Shown here in pieces: positions 16,355-24,845 of a stretch of 64,000 nt of DNA. The DNA is from Kribbella capetownensis (lineage in GTDB: Bacteria > Actinomycetota > Actinomycetes > Propionibacteriales > Kribbellaceae): positions 1-64,000 of the forward strand of contig NZ_SJKD01000007.1 in NCBI RefSeq assembly GCF_004331485.1. The letters are read 5' to 3'. The first letter of the stretch is position 1, and each line of letters starts with the position of its first letter. The notes under the pieces were generated by a model. That model was not told the origin of the DNA. It searched no databases and saw nothing but the letters and a program-made list of their open reading frames with translations. A program made the translations under genes and the position numbers.

Positions 16355-17335
16355 ATGACTGAGCAGAAGCTGATCGCCGTGGTCGGAGCCACCGGGGCGC
16401 AGGGCGGCGGACTGGCCCGCGCGATCCTGGCCGACTCGTCCGGCGAGTTCGGCGTACGGGCGCTGACCCGCAACCCGGAGTCGGCGAAGGCGAAGGAACT
16501 GGCGGCGGCCGGCGCCGAGGTGGTCGCGGCCGACCTCGACGACGAGGCGAGCGTGCGAGCAGCCTTCGAGGGCGTGTACGGCGCGTTCGTGGTGACGAAC
16601 TACTGGGTCGACCGCACTCCCGAGGAGGAGGCGGCACGGACCCGCGCGGAGATGGAGCTCCAGCAGGCCGCGACCGCCGCGACCGCCGCGAAGGACGCCG
16701 GCGTCGCGCACGTGATCTGGTCGACGCTCGAGGACACCAGGCCGTTCTTCAGCGATCGCGACGACGTACCGAGCCTGGACGACGGGCGCTACAAGGTGCC
16801 GCACTTCGACGCGAAGGGCGAGGCGGACGATCTGTTCACGAAGTACACCGTACCGACGACGTTCCTGCGGACCACGTTCTACTTCGATGCCTTCATCAAC
16901 GGGATGCCGCCGGCCCGCGGCGAGGACGGGAAGCTGACGATCTCGATGCCGATGGCGGACCGGCTGCTGTCCGGGATCGCGTCGGAGGACATCGGCCGGA
17001 CCGCTTTCGCGATCCTCAAGCGCGGCACCGAGTTCATCGGCGAGACCGTGAGCATCGCCGGCGACCACCTGACCGGCAAGGAGTACGCCGCCGGCCTGTC
17101 CGACGTACTCGGCGAGGAGGTCGTCTACCAGCCTCCGACCTGGGAGGCCTACCGCGCACTCCCCTTCCCGCTGGCCATCGAGTTCAGCAACATGTTCCAG
17201 TTCTACGCCGAAGACGCCGACCGCTTCACCGGTGAGCGCGACCTGGCCAAGGCCCGCGCCCTCAACCCGGCCCTGCAGTCCTTCGCCACTTGGCTGGAGG
17301 CCCACAAGGACGAGCTCAAAGCCTCGCAGAACTGA
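16355..17335 (+). CDS. NmrA-family NAD(P)-binding protein
   Basis: 326 residues of the atypical short-chain dehydrogenase NmrA/HSCARG type. Dinucleotide motif VVGATGAQGGGLARAIL lies at residues 9-25, followed by RALTRNPESAKAKEL and the segment VTNYW. Such proteins either sense NAD(P) redox state or reduce small substrates; this sequence alone does not say which. A GGGGAG ribosome site precedes the ATG. Divergent from and probably repressed by the MarR protein, which fits an oxidative or xenobiotic stress response. Confidence 0.85.
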   Translation: MTEQKLIAVVGATGAQGGGLARAILADSSGEFGVRALTRNPESAKAKELAAAGAEVVAADLDDEASVRAAFEGVYGAFVVTNYWVDRTPEEEAARTRAEMELQQAATAATAAKDAGVAHVIWSTLEDTRPFFSDRDDVPSLDDGRYKVPHFDAKGEADDLFTKYTVPTTFLRTTFYFDAFINGMPPARGEDGKLTISMPMADRLLSGIASEDIGRTAFAILKRGTEFIGETVSIAGDHLTGKEYAAGLSDVLGEEVVYQPPTWEAYRALPFPLAIEFSNMFQFYAEDADRFTGERDLAKARALNPALQSFATWLEAHKDELKASQN

Positions 17336-17411
17336 CGAGTCCGCGAGACGGCCCAACGTTTCCGCAGCACTTCACGGAGCACACACGGAGCAGGGAGGGA
17401 GCAGTTGGCGG

Positions 17412-18080
17412 CTAGGCGGAGAAGGCCTTCCAGTGTCCTTCGGAGATGATCTCGACGGTGCCGTCGGTCACCTTGATGGCGGTCTGGTCGTCGATGGCGT
17501 AGGCCGGACCTGCGATGTCGGCGGCCCATCGCTCCGCGTCGGCCATGGTGTTCGACGGCATCTGCTCGTGGTCCAGGTGCGGGTAGATCGAGAAGTCGAC
17601 GACCCCGAGCGTGCGGTCGTCCGGCGCAGCAGGCCATTTGACGAAGTCGGCACCGATCCGCGGTGTCATCACCATGCTGCCGGCACTGATCCCTACCCAG
17701 ACCGTCTCTGACAGCGACGGCATGACCCGCGACAGCCCTGACTCCCGGATCCAGTGGCACAGGTACGCCGTGTCGCCGCCGTCCACCAGCAGCACGTCGG
17801 CCTCCCGGACCCACGGCACCCACCGTTCTTCTCCGATGCTGGGCAGCGCGGTGAGCTCCAGGACGCCCAGAGACGCCCAGCCCAGGCTGGTCATCCTGTG
17901 AAACGGAGGCTCGCCGGCGACGGACATGCGCACCGAGGCGGGCCCGAGCATCGGGTGGCCCCACTGCGCTGTGGGGATGCACAGCGCAGTGGACTCGGAG
18001 ATCGGCTTGCCCAGCAGATCGACCAGCGCATCGCGGATGCTCTCGTTCGTCACGCCTCCGGAGGTGAGAAGGAGCTTCAC
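17412..18080 (-). CDS. Peptidase E-like serine peptidase (S51)
   Basis: 222 residues from GTG 18080, which follows a GGGAGG site; a longer reading from 18125 duplicates the LTSGGV start. Family features: N-terminal KLLLTSGGVTN, ADVLLVDGGDTAYLC, and the nucleophile Ser132 in GISAGSM, then DFSIYPHLDH supplying the histidine region. Peptidase E hydrolyses Asp-X dipeptides in Salmonella; actinobacterial members may differ. It stands alone, converging on the NmrA gene. Confidence 0.82.
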   Translation of the reverse strand: MKLLLTSGGVTNESIRDALVDLLGKPISESTALCIPTAQWGHPMLGPASVRMSVAGEPPFHRMTSLGWASLGVLELTALPSIGEERWVPWVREADVLLVDGGDTAYLCHWIRESGLSRVMPSLSETVWVGISAGSMVMTPRIGADFVKWPAAPDDRTLGVVDFSIYPHLDHEQMPSNTMADAERWAADIAGPAYAIDDQTAIKVTDGTVEIISEGHWKAFSA

Positions 18081-18239
18081 AACGCCTCCCGAGGTGAGTA
18101 CGACGGATTCGTGCGACCCATACACCGCGGACGCGTCATCGCCTGACTCCTTGTCTTGCCCCGTGGCGCCCTCGACTGGCCACCATCCACCTGTTCGACG
18201 AACACTACGTTCCGGATCCGACGATCCCTGCCAGGAGAT

Positions 18240-19328
18240 TCAGAGGGACGAGATTCGGCGATCCATGCGCTGCAGTGTGGAGTCGGCGATTTCGACGCCC
18301 CAGCCGGGGGCGTCGGACAGCACGACCTCGCCGTCGCGCGCGACCGGGAACGGCTCGTAGATCCGCATGTTCGAGGCGTCTTCGATGGTCCACTCGTGAA
18401 AGAGGTTGCACGCCGGCATCGCCGTCACCAGATGTGCGGTGAAGATCGCCGTCAACGACCTCCCTGACGAGTGCGGGACACACGGGAGCCCGGCAAGGTT
18501 GGCCAGCTCCGCAACCTGCCGGGCTCGGGTGATGCCGCCGATGTAGCAGACGTCGGGCTGGATGACGTCGGCCATGCCGTCCTGGACGATCCGTCGCAGG
18601 CTATCGACCGAGAACTCCTGCTCCCCCAGCCCGACGGGGATGTCGAGAGTCGCCGCGACGCTCCTGGCGTTCTCGTACTCCCAGAACGGCACCGGCTCCT
18701 CGAAGTGCAGATAGTCGTACTCCTCGAGCAGTCGCCCGATCCGGACCGCCTGGCCCGGAGAATAGGCACCATTGGCATCCGCGCTGATCTCGATGTCATC
18801 GCCGAGTGCCTTGCGCAGCAGGGGAACCAGCCGCCAGGTCCGGCCGGAACGCGACTCCGCATCGCGGCCGTTGCGCTCGCCGATCTTGACCTTCACCGCG
18901 CGGAACCCGTGCGCGGCGACGGCGGCGACGATCCGGTCGACCTCCTCCTCGGGCGTCGTGTCGCGACGCATGGCCGAGCCGTAGACCGGCACCGACGGCC
19001 GGAACTTTCCACCGAGCAACTGGTAGACCGGCTGGGACTTCGCCTTGCCCACCAGGTCCCACAGCGCGGTGTCCACGCCCGCCAAGGCCCGGAACAGGAA
19101 ACTCCCGAAGTACTTGTACTCCGCGCGTGCGCACTCCTCTGCCAAGATCATGACATCGAAGGGGTCACGACCCAGGTAGTTCCGCGCGACCAGAGTGTGC
19201 AGCACCTCCCCGGTGATCCGGGCCTCGGAGTGCGCGGTCTGCCCGTACCCCACCAGCCCGTCGTCGGTGCGGACACGGACGATGCAGCCGTGGCCGTCGA
19301 ACGTCTCGATCGAGATGATCTTGGTCAA
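18240..19328 (-). CDS. Enolase-superfamily enzyme, mandelate racemase subgroup
   Basis: 362 residues. All mandelate-racemase-group residues are readable: KxK motif K146/K148 (VKVKIG), metal ligands D184 (SADANG), E210 (HFEEP) and E236 (GLGEQE), and the Asp-His dyad D259 (QPDV) and H286 (PHSS); the spacing from D184 to H286 equals that in mandelate racemase. Expected chemistry is proton abstraction beside a carboxylate: racemisation, dehydration or cycloisomerisation. Start is TTG 19328, overlapping the stop of the upstream amidohydrolase (TTGA). Last gene of the catabolic operon; substrate unknown. Confidence 0.88.
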   Translation of the reverse strand: MTKIISIETFDGHGCIVRVRTDDGLVGYGQTAHSEARITGEVLHTLVARNYLGRDPFDVMILAEECARAEYKYFGSFLFRALAGVDTALWDLVGKAKSQPVYQLLGGKFRPSVPVYGSAMRRDTTPEEEVDRIVAAVAAHGFRAVKVKIGERNGRDAESRSGRTWRLVPLLRKALGDDIEISADANGAYSPGQAVRIGRLLEEYDYLHFEEPVPFWEYENARSVAATLDIPVGLGEQEFSVDSLRRIVQDGMADVIQPDVCYIGGITRARQVAELANLAGLPCVPHSSGRSLTAIFTAHLVTAMPACNLFHEWTIEDASNMRIYEPFPVARDGEVVLSDAPGWGVEIADSTLQRMDRRISSL

Positions 19329-20434
19329 CGCGACTCCGCCCGGGCCGGCAACTTGTAGAACGCGCGGGCGTTCTCCGTGTAGATGCTGTCGCGTTGCGCC
19401 GCGGGCAACCGGACCTGGAAGGCGTGCGCGGGATGGTCGAAGTCCCAGTGCGGGTAGTCCGTGGAGAACATCACCTTGTCGGTCCCGCCGAGGTGTTCGA
19501 ACACCTTGAGCAGGTCGGCCGGCCGATGCGGTTCCTCGATCGGCTGCGTCGTCGTCCAGAAGTGCTCGCGCAGGTACTCCGACGGCCTGCGACGTACCTG
19601 CGGAACCTCGGCGCGGAACCGCTGCCAATGGGTGTCCATCCGCCAGGCCAGCGACGGCAACCAGGCGAACCCGCCCTCGATCAGCGCGATCCGCAGGTTC
19701 GGCAGCCGCTCGAAGATCCCGCCGAAGATCAGGCTCGCCACGTGCGCCTGAAAGGCGGCCGACATTCCCGCGTGATCCTCGATGTAGAACGACGGCCAGC
19801 CCGCGGCGCTCATCGGAACGCCCCGCACACCACCGCCGTAGTGAATGCCGACGGGCAGATCGTGCCGGGCGGCGGCCTCGTACATCTTCCAGTAGCGGCG
19901 ATCGCCGAGTGGTGCGGCACTACGCGCGACCAGCAGCACCTGCACGAACCCTGGATGGCCCGCGAGCCGCTCGATCTCGGCGACCGCCTGCTCGCTGTGC
20001 TCCGCCGGCACGATCATGCCCGCACGCAGCCGCGGCTCCGGCTCCAGCCACTCCTTGATCTGCCAGTCGTTGGTTGCCGCCGACAACGCCGCGGAGTACT
20101 CCGGATCGAGCTGGCTGCCGGAACCACTCAGCGGGCCGAGGATCCCGAACTCGACGTTCAGACCGTCGAGATGCTGTTTCTGCATGAACCCCAGATCGGC
20201 ACCCGCGGGCAGTCCGGACGGCGGAAAGGCGTCGTACCGGGCCGGCGATCCCTTGGGATACACGTTCCCCGAGTGCTGGCGCGAGCCGAAGGTCTTCAGA
20301 TGGGTGAGCCAGCGATTCGAGAGGTACGGCTCCAGGGCTCCCGGTGCCATCACGTTGTGGATGTCGCAGTCGATGATCATCTGCTTCGCCGCGGTACGCC
20401 GTGCTGCTCGCGGCTGTGTCTGTGTCTGTGTCAT
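19325..20434 (-). CDS. Amidohydrolase 2 family (COG2159) protein with a full set of histidines
   Basis: 369 residues of the ACMSD/resorcylate-decarboxylase-type amidohydrolase family. Metal-site candidates are D24/H26 (DCDIHN), H198 (GIHYGG), H221 (IEDHAG), H231 (FQAHV) and D326 (STDYPHWDFD). Such enzymes hydrolyse or decarboxylate aromatic and ring-opened acids. ATG 20434 (MTQTQTQ) follows GAGGAGA; a much longer in-frame reading upstream is the shadow of the next gene. It lies 8 nt after its diverged paralogue and overlaps the enolase gene by TTGA. Confidence 0.87.
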   Translation of the reverse strand: MTQTQTQPRAARRTAAKQMIIDCDIHNVMAPGALEPYLSNRWLTHLKTFGSRQHSGNVYPKGSPARYDAFPPSGLPAGADLGFMQKQHLDGLNVEFGILGPLSGSGSQLDPEYSAALSAATNDWQIKEWLEPEPRLRAGMIVPAEHSEQAVAEIERLAGHPGFVQVLLVARSAAPLGDRRYWKMYEAAARHDLPVGIHYGGGVRGVPMSAAGWPSFYIEDHAGMSAAFQAHVASLIFGGIFERLPNLRIALIEGGFAWLPSLAWRMDTHWQRFRAEVPQVRRRPSEYLREHFWTTTQPIEEPHRPADLLKVFEHLGGTDKVMFSTDYPHWDFDHPAHAFQVRLPAAQRDSIYTENARAFYKLPARAESR

Positions 20435-20442
20435 GTCTCTCC

Positions 20443-21549
20443 TCATCCCAGCCGGTACGTCGCGTGCGCGTTGCCGGACATGATCTTGGTCTGCAGATCC
20501 CCGGAGATCCCCTCGGGCAGCGAGTCCGCACTGTTCGCGAAATGCGCCTGCGGGTAGTCGGTGGAGAACATCAGCATGTCGTCGCGGAGAAGTTGGTCGA
20601 TGACCTCGACCAGGAACTCGGGGGTGTCTGGCCGGTCGAGCGGCGCGATGGTCATCCGGACGTGGTCGCGGATCACCTCCGACGGCGGACGCTCCACCCA
20701 TGGAACCTCGCGGCGCAGACCCTTCCAGTCCTTGTCGAACCGCCACATCATCGGCGGCAGCCAGCTGAAGCCGCCCTCGATCGTCGCGACGGTCAGCTCG
20801 GGGTACTGAACAAAGACGCCTTCGGCGACGAAGCTCATCAGCTGCGCCTGGAACGCGAGCGGAACACTCACGTAGTCCTCGACGAAGTACGTCGCCCAGC
20901 CGACCGGCGTCACCGGGTTGCCACTCAGACCGCCGGCCTGCACACCGACGACGAGGCCGGCCCGCTGCGCGGCGTCGTAGATCGGCCAGAAACCGCGCCG
21001 GCCGAGCGGCTCGCGGCTGCGCGACGGCACGGTCACCTGGACGAACTGGCTGTGCTGCGCGGCCCATTCGACCTCTTTGGCCGCGAACGCCGGGTTCTGC
21101 AGCGGAAGCACGGCCGAGCCCCGGAGCCGCGGATCCTGCTCCAGCCACTCGTGCAACTGCCAGCGGTTCAGCGCCCGGGCCAGGGCGGCCGCGAAGTCGT
21201 CGTTGTGGACGGAGTCGACGGCGTAGGTGCAGTTGAGGATCGCGTACTGCAACTGCCATGGGTCGAGCAGTTGCTGCTGGAGGAGCTCGAGGCTGGATCC
21301 AGGTGGTCCCTGGTCCGGCCGCGATCCCTCGAGGAAGAGATTCGGCGCGTTGGACGGATAGAGGTTCGAGGCCAGCCCGCCCATCCCGGATTCGGTGATG
21401 TAGTCGCACCACCGCGCCTCGAGATAGGGAAAGAGGCTCCGCAGGTTGTCGAGGTTGATGTGTACGTCGGTGTCGACCAGATCGAGTCCGGCCCACTGCT
21501 CGGGCCGGGCGTAGTTCTCAAGTTGTTGTACAGCCACTGGTGATCTCAC
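20443..21549 (-). CDS. Diverged paralogous amidohydrolase (COG2159) lacking three histidines
   Basis: 368 residues, aligning along its whole length with the next gene's product: DTDVHINL, VGVQAGG, FVEDYVS, FQAQLMS, IEGGFSWLPPMMW and MFSTDYPQAHF. Where the neighbour has H198, H221 and H231 this protein has Q204, Y226 and Q236; H30 and D331 remain. It may be metal-poor, use another mechanism, or be a structural partner of its paralogue. Start is GTG 21549; a GTG at 21537 has a better-placed AAGGTGAG site. It begins 3 nt after the reductase stop. Confidence 0.85.
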   Translation of the reverse strand: MRSPVAVQQLENYARPEQWAGLDLVDTDVHINLDNLRSLFPYLEARWCDYITESGMGGLASNLYPSNAPNLFLEGSRPDQGPPGSSLELLQQQLLDPWQLQYAILNCTYAVDSVHNDDFAAALARALNRWQLHEWLEQDPRLRGSAVLPLQNPAFAAKEVEWAAQHSQFVQVTVPSRSREPLGRRGFWPIYDAAQRAGLVVGVQAGGLSGNPVTPVGWATYFVEDYVSVPLAFQAQLMSFVAEGVFVQYPELTVATIEGGFSWLPPMMWRFDKDWKGLRREVPWVERPPSEVIRDHVRMTIAPLDRPDTPEFLVEVIDQLLRDDMLMFSTDYPQAHFANSADSLPEGISGDLQTKIMSGNAHATYRLG

Positions 21550-21552
21550 CTT

Positions 21553-22545
21553 TCACAGATCGAGGACCAATCGGGACGACAGCGCGCGCGAGACGCAGAT
21601 CATCATCGTGTCGTTGGCGGCACGTTCGTCCTCGTCGAGGACGGAGTCCCGATGGTCCGGAACGCCTTCCAGTACGGTCGTCCGGCAGGTGCCGCAGGTG
21701 CCCTCTTCGCAGTTCGACAAGACGTAGATCCCCGCCTCGTCCACGACCTCGAGGATGGATTGGTCGGGCGGTACGACGAGTACCTCGTCACTGTCGACCA
21801 GTTCGATCTCGAAGGAGGTGTTGGGCGCGACCTCGGTGAGAGGTCTCGGCGCGAACCGCTCGACCTGAAGCGTCTTGTGCGGCCAATGCGCACTCTTCGC
21901 CTCGACAGCCGCGATCAGGGGTTCGGGACCGCAGCAGTAGATCAACGTCCCGGGCTGTGGTTCGTCCAGGAGTCGATCCAGTTCGATCAGGCCGCGACGG
22001 TCCTGCGGCCATTCGAGAACACGCTCGGGATCGAAACTCCCGACCTCGTCCCGGTAGGCCATCGACGCCTCGCTGCGACCGCCGTACACCAGCCGCCAGT
22101 CGGCGCCGGCCGCGTGCGCCGCGCTGATCATCGGGATGATCGGGGTGATTCCGATGCCGCCGGCAATGAACAGGTACCGTGGGGACTCGTGCAGCGGGAA
22201 GTGGTTGCGCGGACCGGTCGCCGTCAGCACGTCACCGGCCTGGACCCGCTCGCACAACGCGGCGGAGCCGCCGCGGCTCTCGGGCTCGCGCAACACCGCA
22301 ATGCGCCACTGGCCGCGATCCTCGGGATCGCCACACAGCGAGTACTGCCGAACGAGCCCCGGGCGAACCTGTACGTCGATGTGACTCCCCGGGGTCCACG
22401 ACGGCAACTCCGAAGCGTCGTCGGCGACGAGCAAGAGTTCGGTCACGCCGGACGACACCTGCCGGTGAGATCTCACCCGCAAGCGCAGCGTCGCTTCGCG
22501 CACCGCCTCCGCTCCCCCGGGGGCGTCAGATATTGACAATGACAT
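21553..22545 (-). CDS. PDR/VanB-type flavin/2Fe-2S oxidoreductase
   Basis: 330 residues in the order flavin domain (RQYSLCGD, about 65), NAD domain (AGGIGITPIIPM, about 125) and C-terminal plant-type 2Fe-2S domain (SNCEEGTCGTCR, then a final Cys in MMICVSR), the architecture of phthalate dioxygenase reductase and VanB. It would move electrons from NADH to a partner, here most simply the Rieske protein encoded just upstream. Start ATG 22545 overlaps the Rieske gene end by 20 nt. No oxygenase alpha subunit accompanies it in this operon. Confidence 0.9.
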   Translation of the reverse strand: MSLSISDAPGGAEAVREATLRLRVRSHRQVSSGVTELLLVADDASELPSWTPGSHIDVQVRPGLVRQYSLCGDPEDRGQWRIAVLREPESRGGSAALCERVQAGDVLTATGPRNHFPLHESPRYLFIAGGIGITPIIPMISAAHAAGADWRLVYGGRSEASMAYRDEVGSFDPERVLEWPQDRRGLIELDRLLDEPQPGTLIYCCGPEPLIAAVEAKSAHWPHKTLQVERFAPRPLTEVAPNTSFEIELVDSDEVLVVPPDQSILEVVDEAGIYVLSNCEEGTCGTCRTTVLEGVPDHRDSVLDEDERAANDTMMICVSRALSSRLVLDL

Positions 22546-22972
22546 AGTCGCGGTCGACCTCGACCTCGTACGTTTCACCGGAGTACGGGCCGGGCTGGAA
22601 CCCGGCTGCGGACAGCTCGGGATTCCTGGCCAGCGCCTCACCGGACTCCACGTCGGTGGCATACGCCTTGACCTTGGTCTTCGCGGGGTCGAACCAGGAC
22701 TGACCGGTGGCGATCTCGAACTCCCAGCCGTGCCAGGGACAGCGGATGATCTCTCCGCGCATGATGTAGTCGTAGTTCCCGGGCTTGTCCGAGCGCACCA
22801 GACCGGATGTCACGCCCTCACACATCGGTCCGCCGCCGTGCGGGCACTGATTGCGGATCGCGTAGAAGTTGCCCTTGACGTTGAAGACGCCGATCGACCG
22901 CTTGGCAATCTCGACCACCTTGCGCCGGCCGGGTGGAATCTCGTCGACCGTCGCCACCACGTACTTGGTCAC
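22526..22972 (-). CDS. Small Rieske 2Fe-2S protein
   Basis: 148 residues from GTG 22972, which is preceded by GGAGACA. Rieske ligands C43/H45 (NQCPHGGGPMC) and C78/H81 (CPWHGWEF) are complete. The rest of the protein is too short to hold the mononuclear-iron catalytic domain of a ring-hydroxylating oxygenase, so it is either a Rieske ferredoxin or, as its extended C-terminus suggests, a specialised carrier. It sits 23 nt after the transporter genes and directly before its likely reductase. Confidence 0.88.
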   Translation of the reverse strand: MTKYVVATVDEIPPGRRKVVEIAKRSIGVFNVKGNFYAIRNQCPHGGGPMCEGVTSGLVRSDKPGNYDYIMRGEIIRCPWHGWEFEIATGQSWFDPAKTKVKAYATDVESGEALARNPELSAAGFQPGPYSGETYEVEVDRDYVIVNI

Positions 22973-22995
22973 ATTGTCTCCTTGTCCAGAAGGCA

Positions 22996-23916
22996 TCATT
23001 TGATTCCGGTCATCGAGATTCCGCGGGTGAAGTACTTCTGCGCGAAGACGAAGACCAGGACGGTCGGGATGATGGCCAGCGTCGCTCCGGCCATCAGCGG
23101 GCCGTACTGGGTGCTGTCCTGGGTCTGGAAGAACGCCAGCCCGACCGGGACGGTGAACTTGTTGACATCGCTGAGGTAGACCAGCGGGCCGAAGAAGTCG
23201 TTCCACACGTTGACGAAGGTCAGCACCGCCAGCGTGGCCAGGGCCGGCTTCGACAGCGGCAGGATGATGCTCACGAAGATCCGGAAATGACTGGCGCCGT
23301 CGACGAGGGCGGCCTCGTCGTACTCCTTGGGAATCGTCATGAAGAACTGCCGGAGCAGGAAGGTGCCGAACGTGTTGGCGACGATCGGCGGGATGATCAG
23401 CGGGAAGTGGGTGTCGATCAGGCCCGCCTTGACGTAGGCGGAGTACAGCGGCAGCACCATCAGCATGTCCGGGATCATCAGCGAGGCGAGCAACAGCCCG
23501 AAGGCGGCGTCCCGCCCGCGGAACTGCAGCCGCGCGAAGCCGTAGGCGCCCAGTGCACAGACCATCAACCGGCCGATGATCACCAGCACCGTGATGTAGG
23601 CGCTGTTGCCCAGGAACCGGATGAAGGGCAGGACGCCGTTGTTGACCAGGTACGCGTAGTTGTCGAGGGTGAACGGGTTCGGGAGCAGGTGCGGCGTCAG
23701 GCTGATCACGTCGCCCGGCTCCTTGAACGAGCTGGACAGCATCCACACGAACGGGCCGATGGCAATCAACGCCGCGAGCACGCAGACGACGTACGTCGCC
23801 GTCGGTCCGATGATCCGGCCGGCCCGCCGTCGCCGTTCGTCGCCGGTATCGTCCACCGGCAGCGGCGGCCGCGGTGGTGCGATCCGTTCGGGAGCACGAG
23901 TGTCTTCGACCGTCAT
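22996..23916 (-). CDS. ABC transporter permease (CUT1 MalG type)
   Basis: 306 residues with six predicted membrane helices and the inner-membrane EAA loop (EYDEAALVDGASHFRIFVSIILPLSKPAL) that docks the ATPase. A Pro/Arg-rich cytoplasmic N-terminus (1-40) precedes the first helix. ATG 23916 overlaps the stop of the other permease gene (ATGA). It forms the import channel with its partner. No ATPase gene lies in the operon; a shared MsiK-type ATPase elsewhere is the usual actinobacterial solution (inference). Confidence 0.93.
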   Translation of the reverse strand: MTVEDTRAPERIAPPRPPLPVDDTGDERRRRAGRIIGPTATYVVCVLAALIAIGPFVWMLSSSFKEPGDVISLTPHLLPNPFTLDNYAYLVNNGVLPFIRFLGNSAYITVLVIIGRLMVCALGAYGFARLQFRGRDAAFGLLLASLMIPDMLMVLPLYSAYVKAGLIDTHFPLIIPPIVANTFGTFLLRQFFMTIPKEYDEAALVDGASHFRIFVSIILPLSKPALATLAVLTFVNVWNDFFGPLVYLSDVNKFTVPVGLAFFQTQDSTQYGPLMAGATLAIIPTVLVFVFAQKYFTRGISMTGIK

Positions 23917-24845
23917 TGATAGAACACCCACCTCTTCGAAAGCCGGTTCTGGATCCAGGTGACGGCGAGAAGCACAACGAAGAGCACGATCGCCAGTGCC
24001 GAGGCGTAGCCCATCCTGCGCAGCGAGAAGGCCTCGTACCAGAGGTGGTAGATGTAGACGTACGTGCCGTCGCCCGGTCCGCCGCCGGTCATCACCAGGA
24101 CGAGGGCGAAGACCTGGAACGAGCCGATCGTCTGCAGGATCAGCAACAGGAAGATCGTCGGCGTCAGGAACGGCAGCGTCACGTGGAAGAACCGTGAGAA
24201 CCGGCCGGCCCCGTCCAGGGTGGCCGCTTCGATCAACGTCTCCGGAACCCCTTGCAGGCCGGCCAGGACGATGATCATGTTGAAGCCCATGTTCGCCCAG
24301 ATCGCCGTCACGATCACCGCGGCCATGGCCGATCCGGGCTCGCCCAGCCAGTGCGGTCCGGTGATGCCGAACGAGGCCAGGACCGCGTTGATCACGCCGT
24401 ACTGATCGCTGAAGACCCACCGGCTGACGACGCCGACGGCGACCAGCGACGTCACGTACGGCAGGAAGATCAATGCCCGGATGACGGCCATCCCCCGCAG
24501 CCGGTTGTTGACCAGCACGGCCAGCGCGATCCCGATGATGATCCCGACCGGGACGTACCCGATCGTGTAGATGGCCGTGTTGATCAGGCTCTTGCCGAAC
24601 AGCGGATCCTGCCCGGAGAACATCTCCTTGTAGTTGGCCGTGCCGGTGAACTTCGGCGCCGCCAGCCCGTCCCAGTCGGTGAAGCTCGTCACCAGGGTCG
24701 GCAGGACCGGGATGACGTTGAACAGCAGCGTCCCGAGGACGACCGGCCCGATGAACATCCAGCCGCGGAGGTTGCGGCGCCGGCCGCCCCGGCGCTGGTC
24801 GGCCGTCGCGGGGTCCCGCACCCGCAGCGTCTGTGCGGCCGTCAC
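23913..24845 (-). CDS. ABC transporter permease (CUT1 MalF type)
   Basis: 310 residues, six predicted helices, EAA loop (VPETLIEAATLDGAGRFSRFFHVTLPF). GTG 24845 (VTAAQTLRVRDP) overlaps the stop of the binding-protein gene by GTGA. It pairs with the next permease. Family members usually carry sugars or sugar acids; in this operon the cargo is more likely the acid degraded by the downstream enzymes. Confidence 0.93.
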   Translation of the reverse strand: MTAAQTLRVRDPATADQRRGGRRRNLRGWMFIGPVVLGTLLFNVIPVLPTLVTSFTDWDGLAAPKFTGTANYKEMFSGQDPLFGKSLINTAIYTIGYVPVGIIIGIALAVLVNNRLRGMAVIRALIFLPYVTSLVAVGVVSRWVFSDQYGVINAVLASFGITGPHWLGEPGSAMAAVIVTAIWANMGFNMIIVLAGLQGVPETLIEAATLDGAGRFSRFFHVTLPFLTPTIFLLLILQTIGSFQVFALVLVMTGGGPGDGTYVYIYHLWYEAFSLRRMGYASALAIVLFVVLLAVTWIQNRLSKRWVFYQ

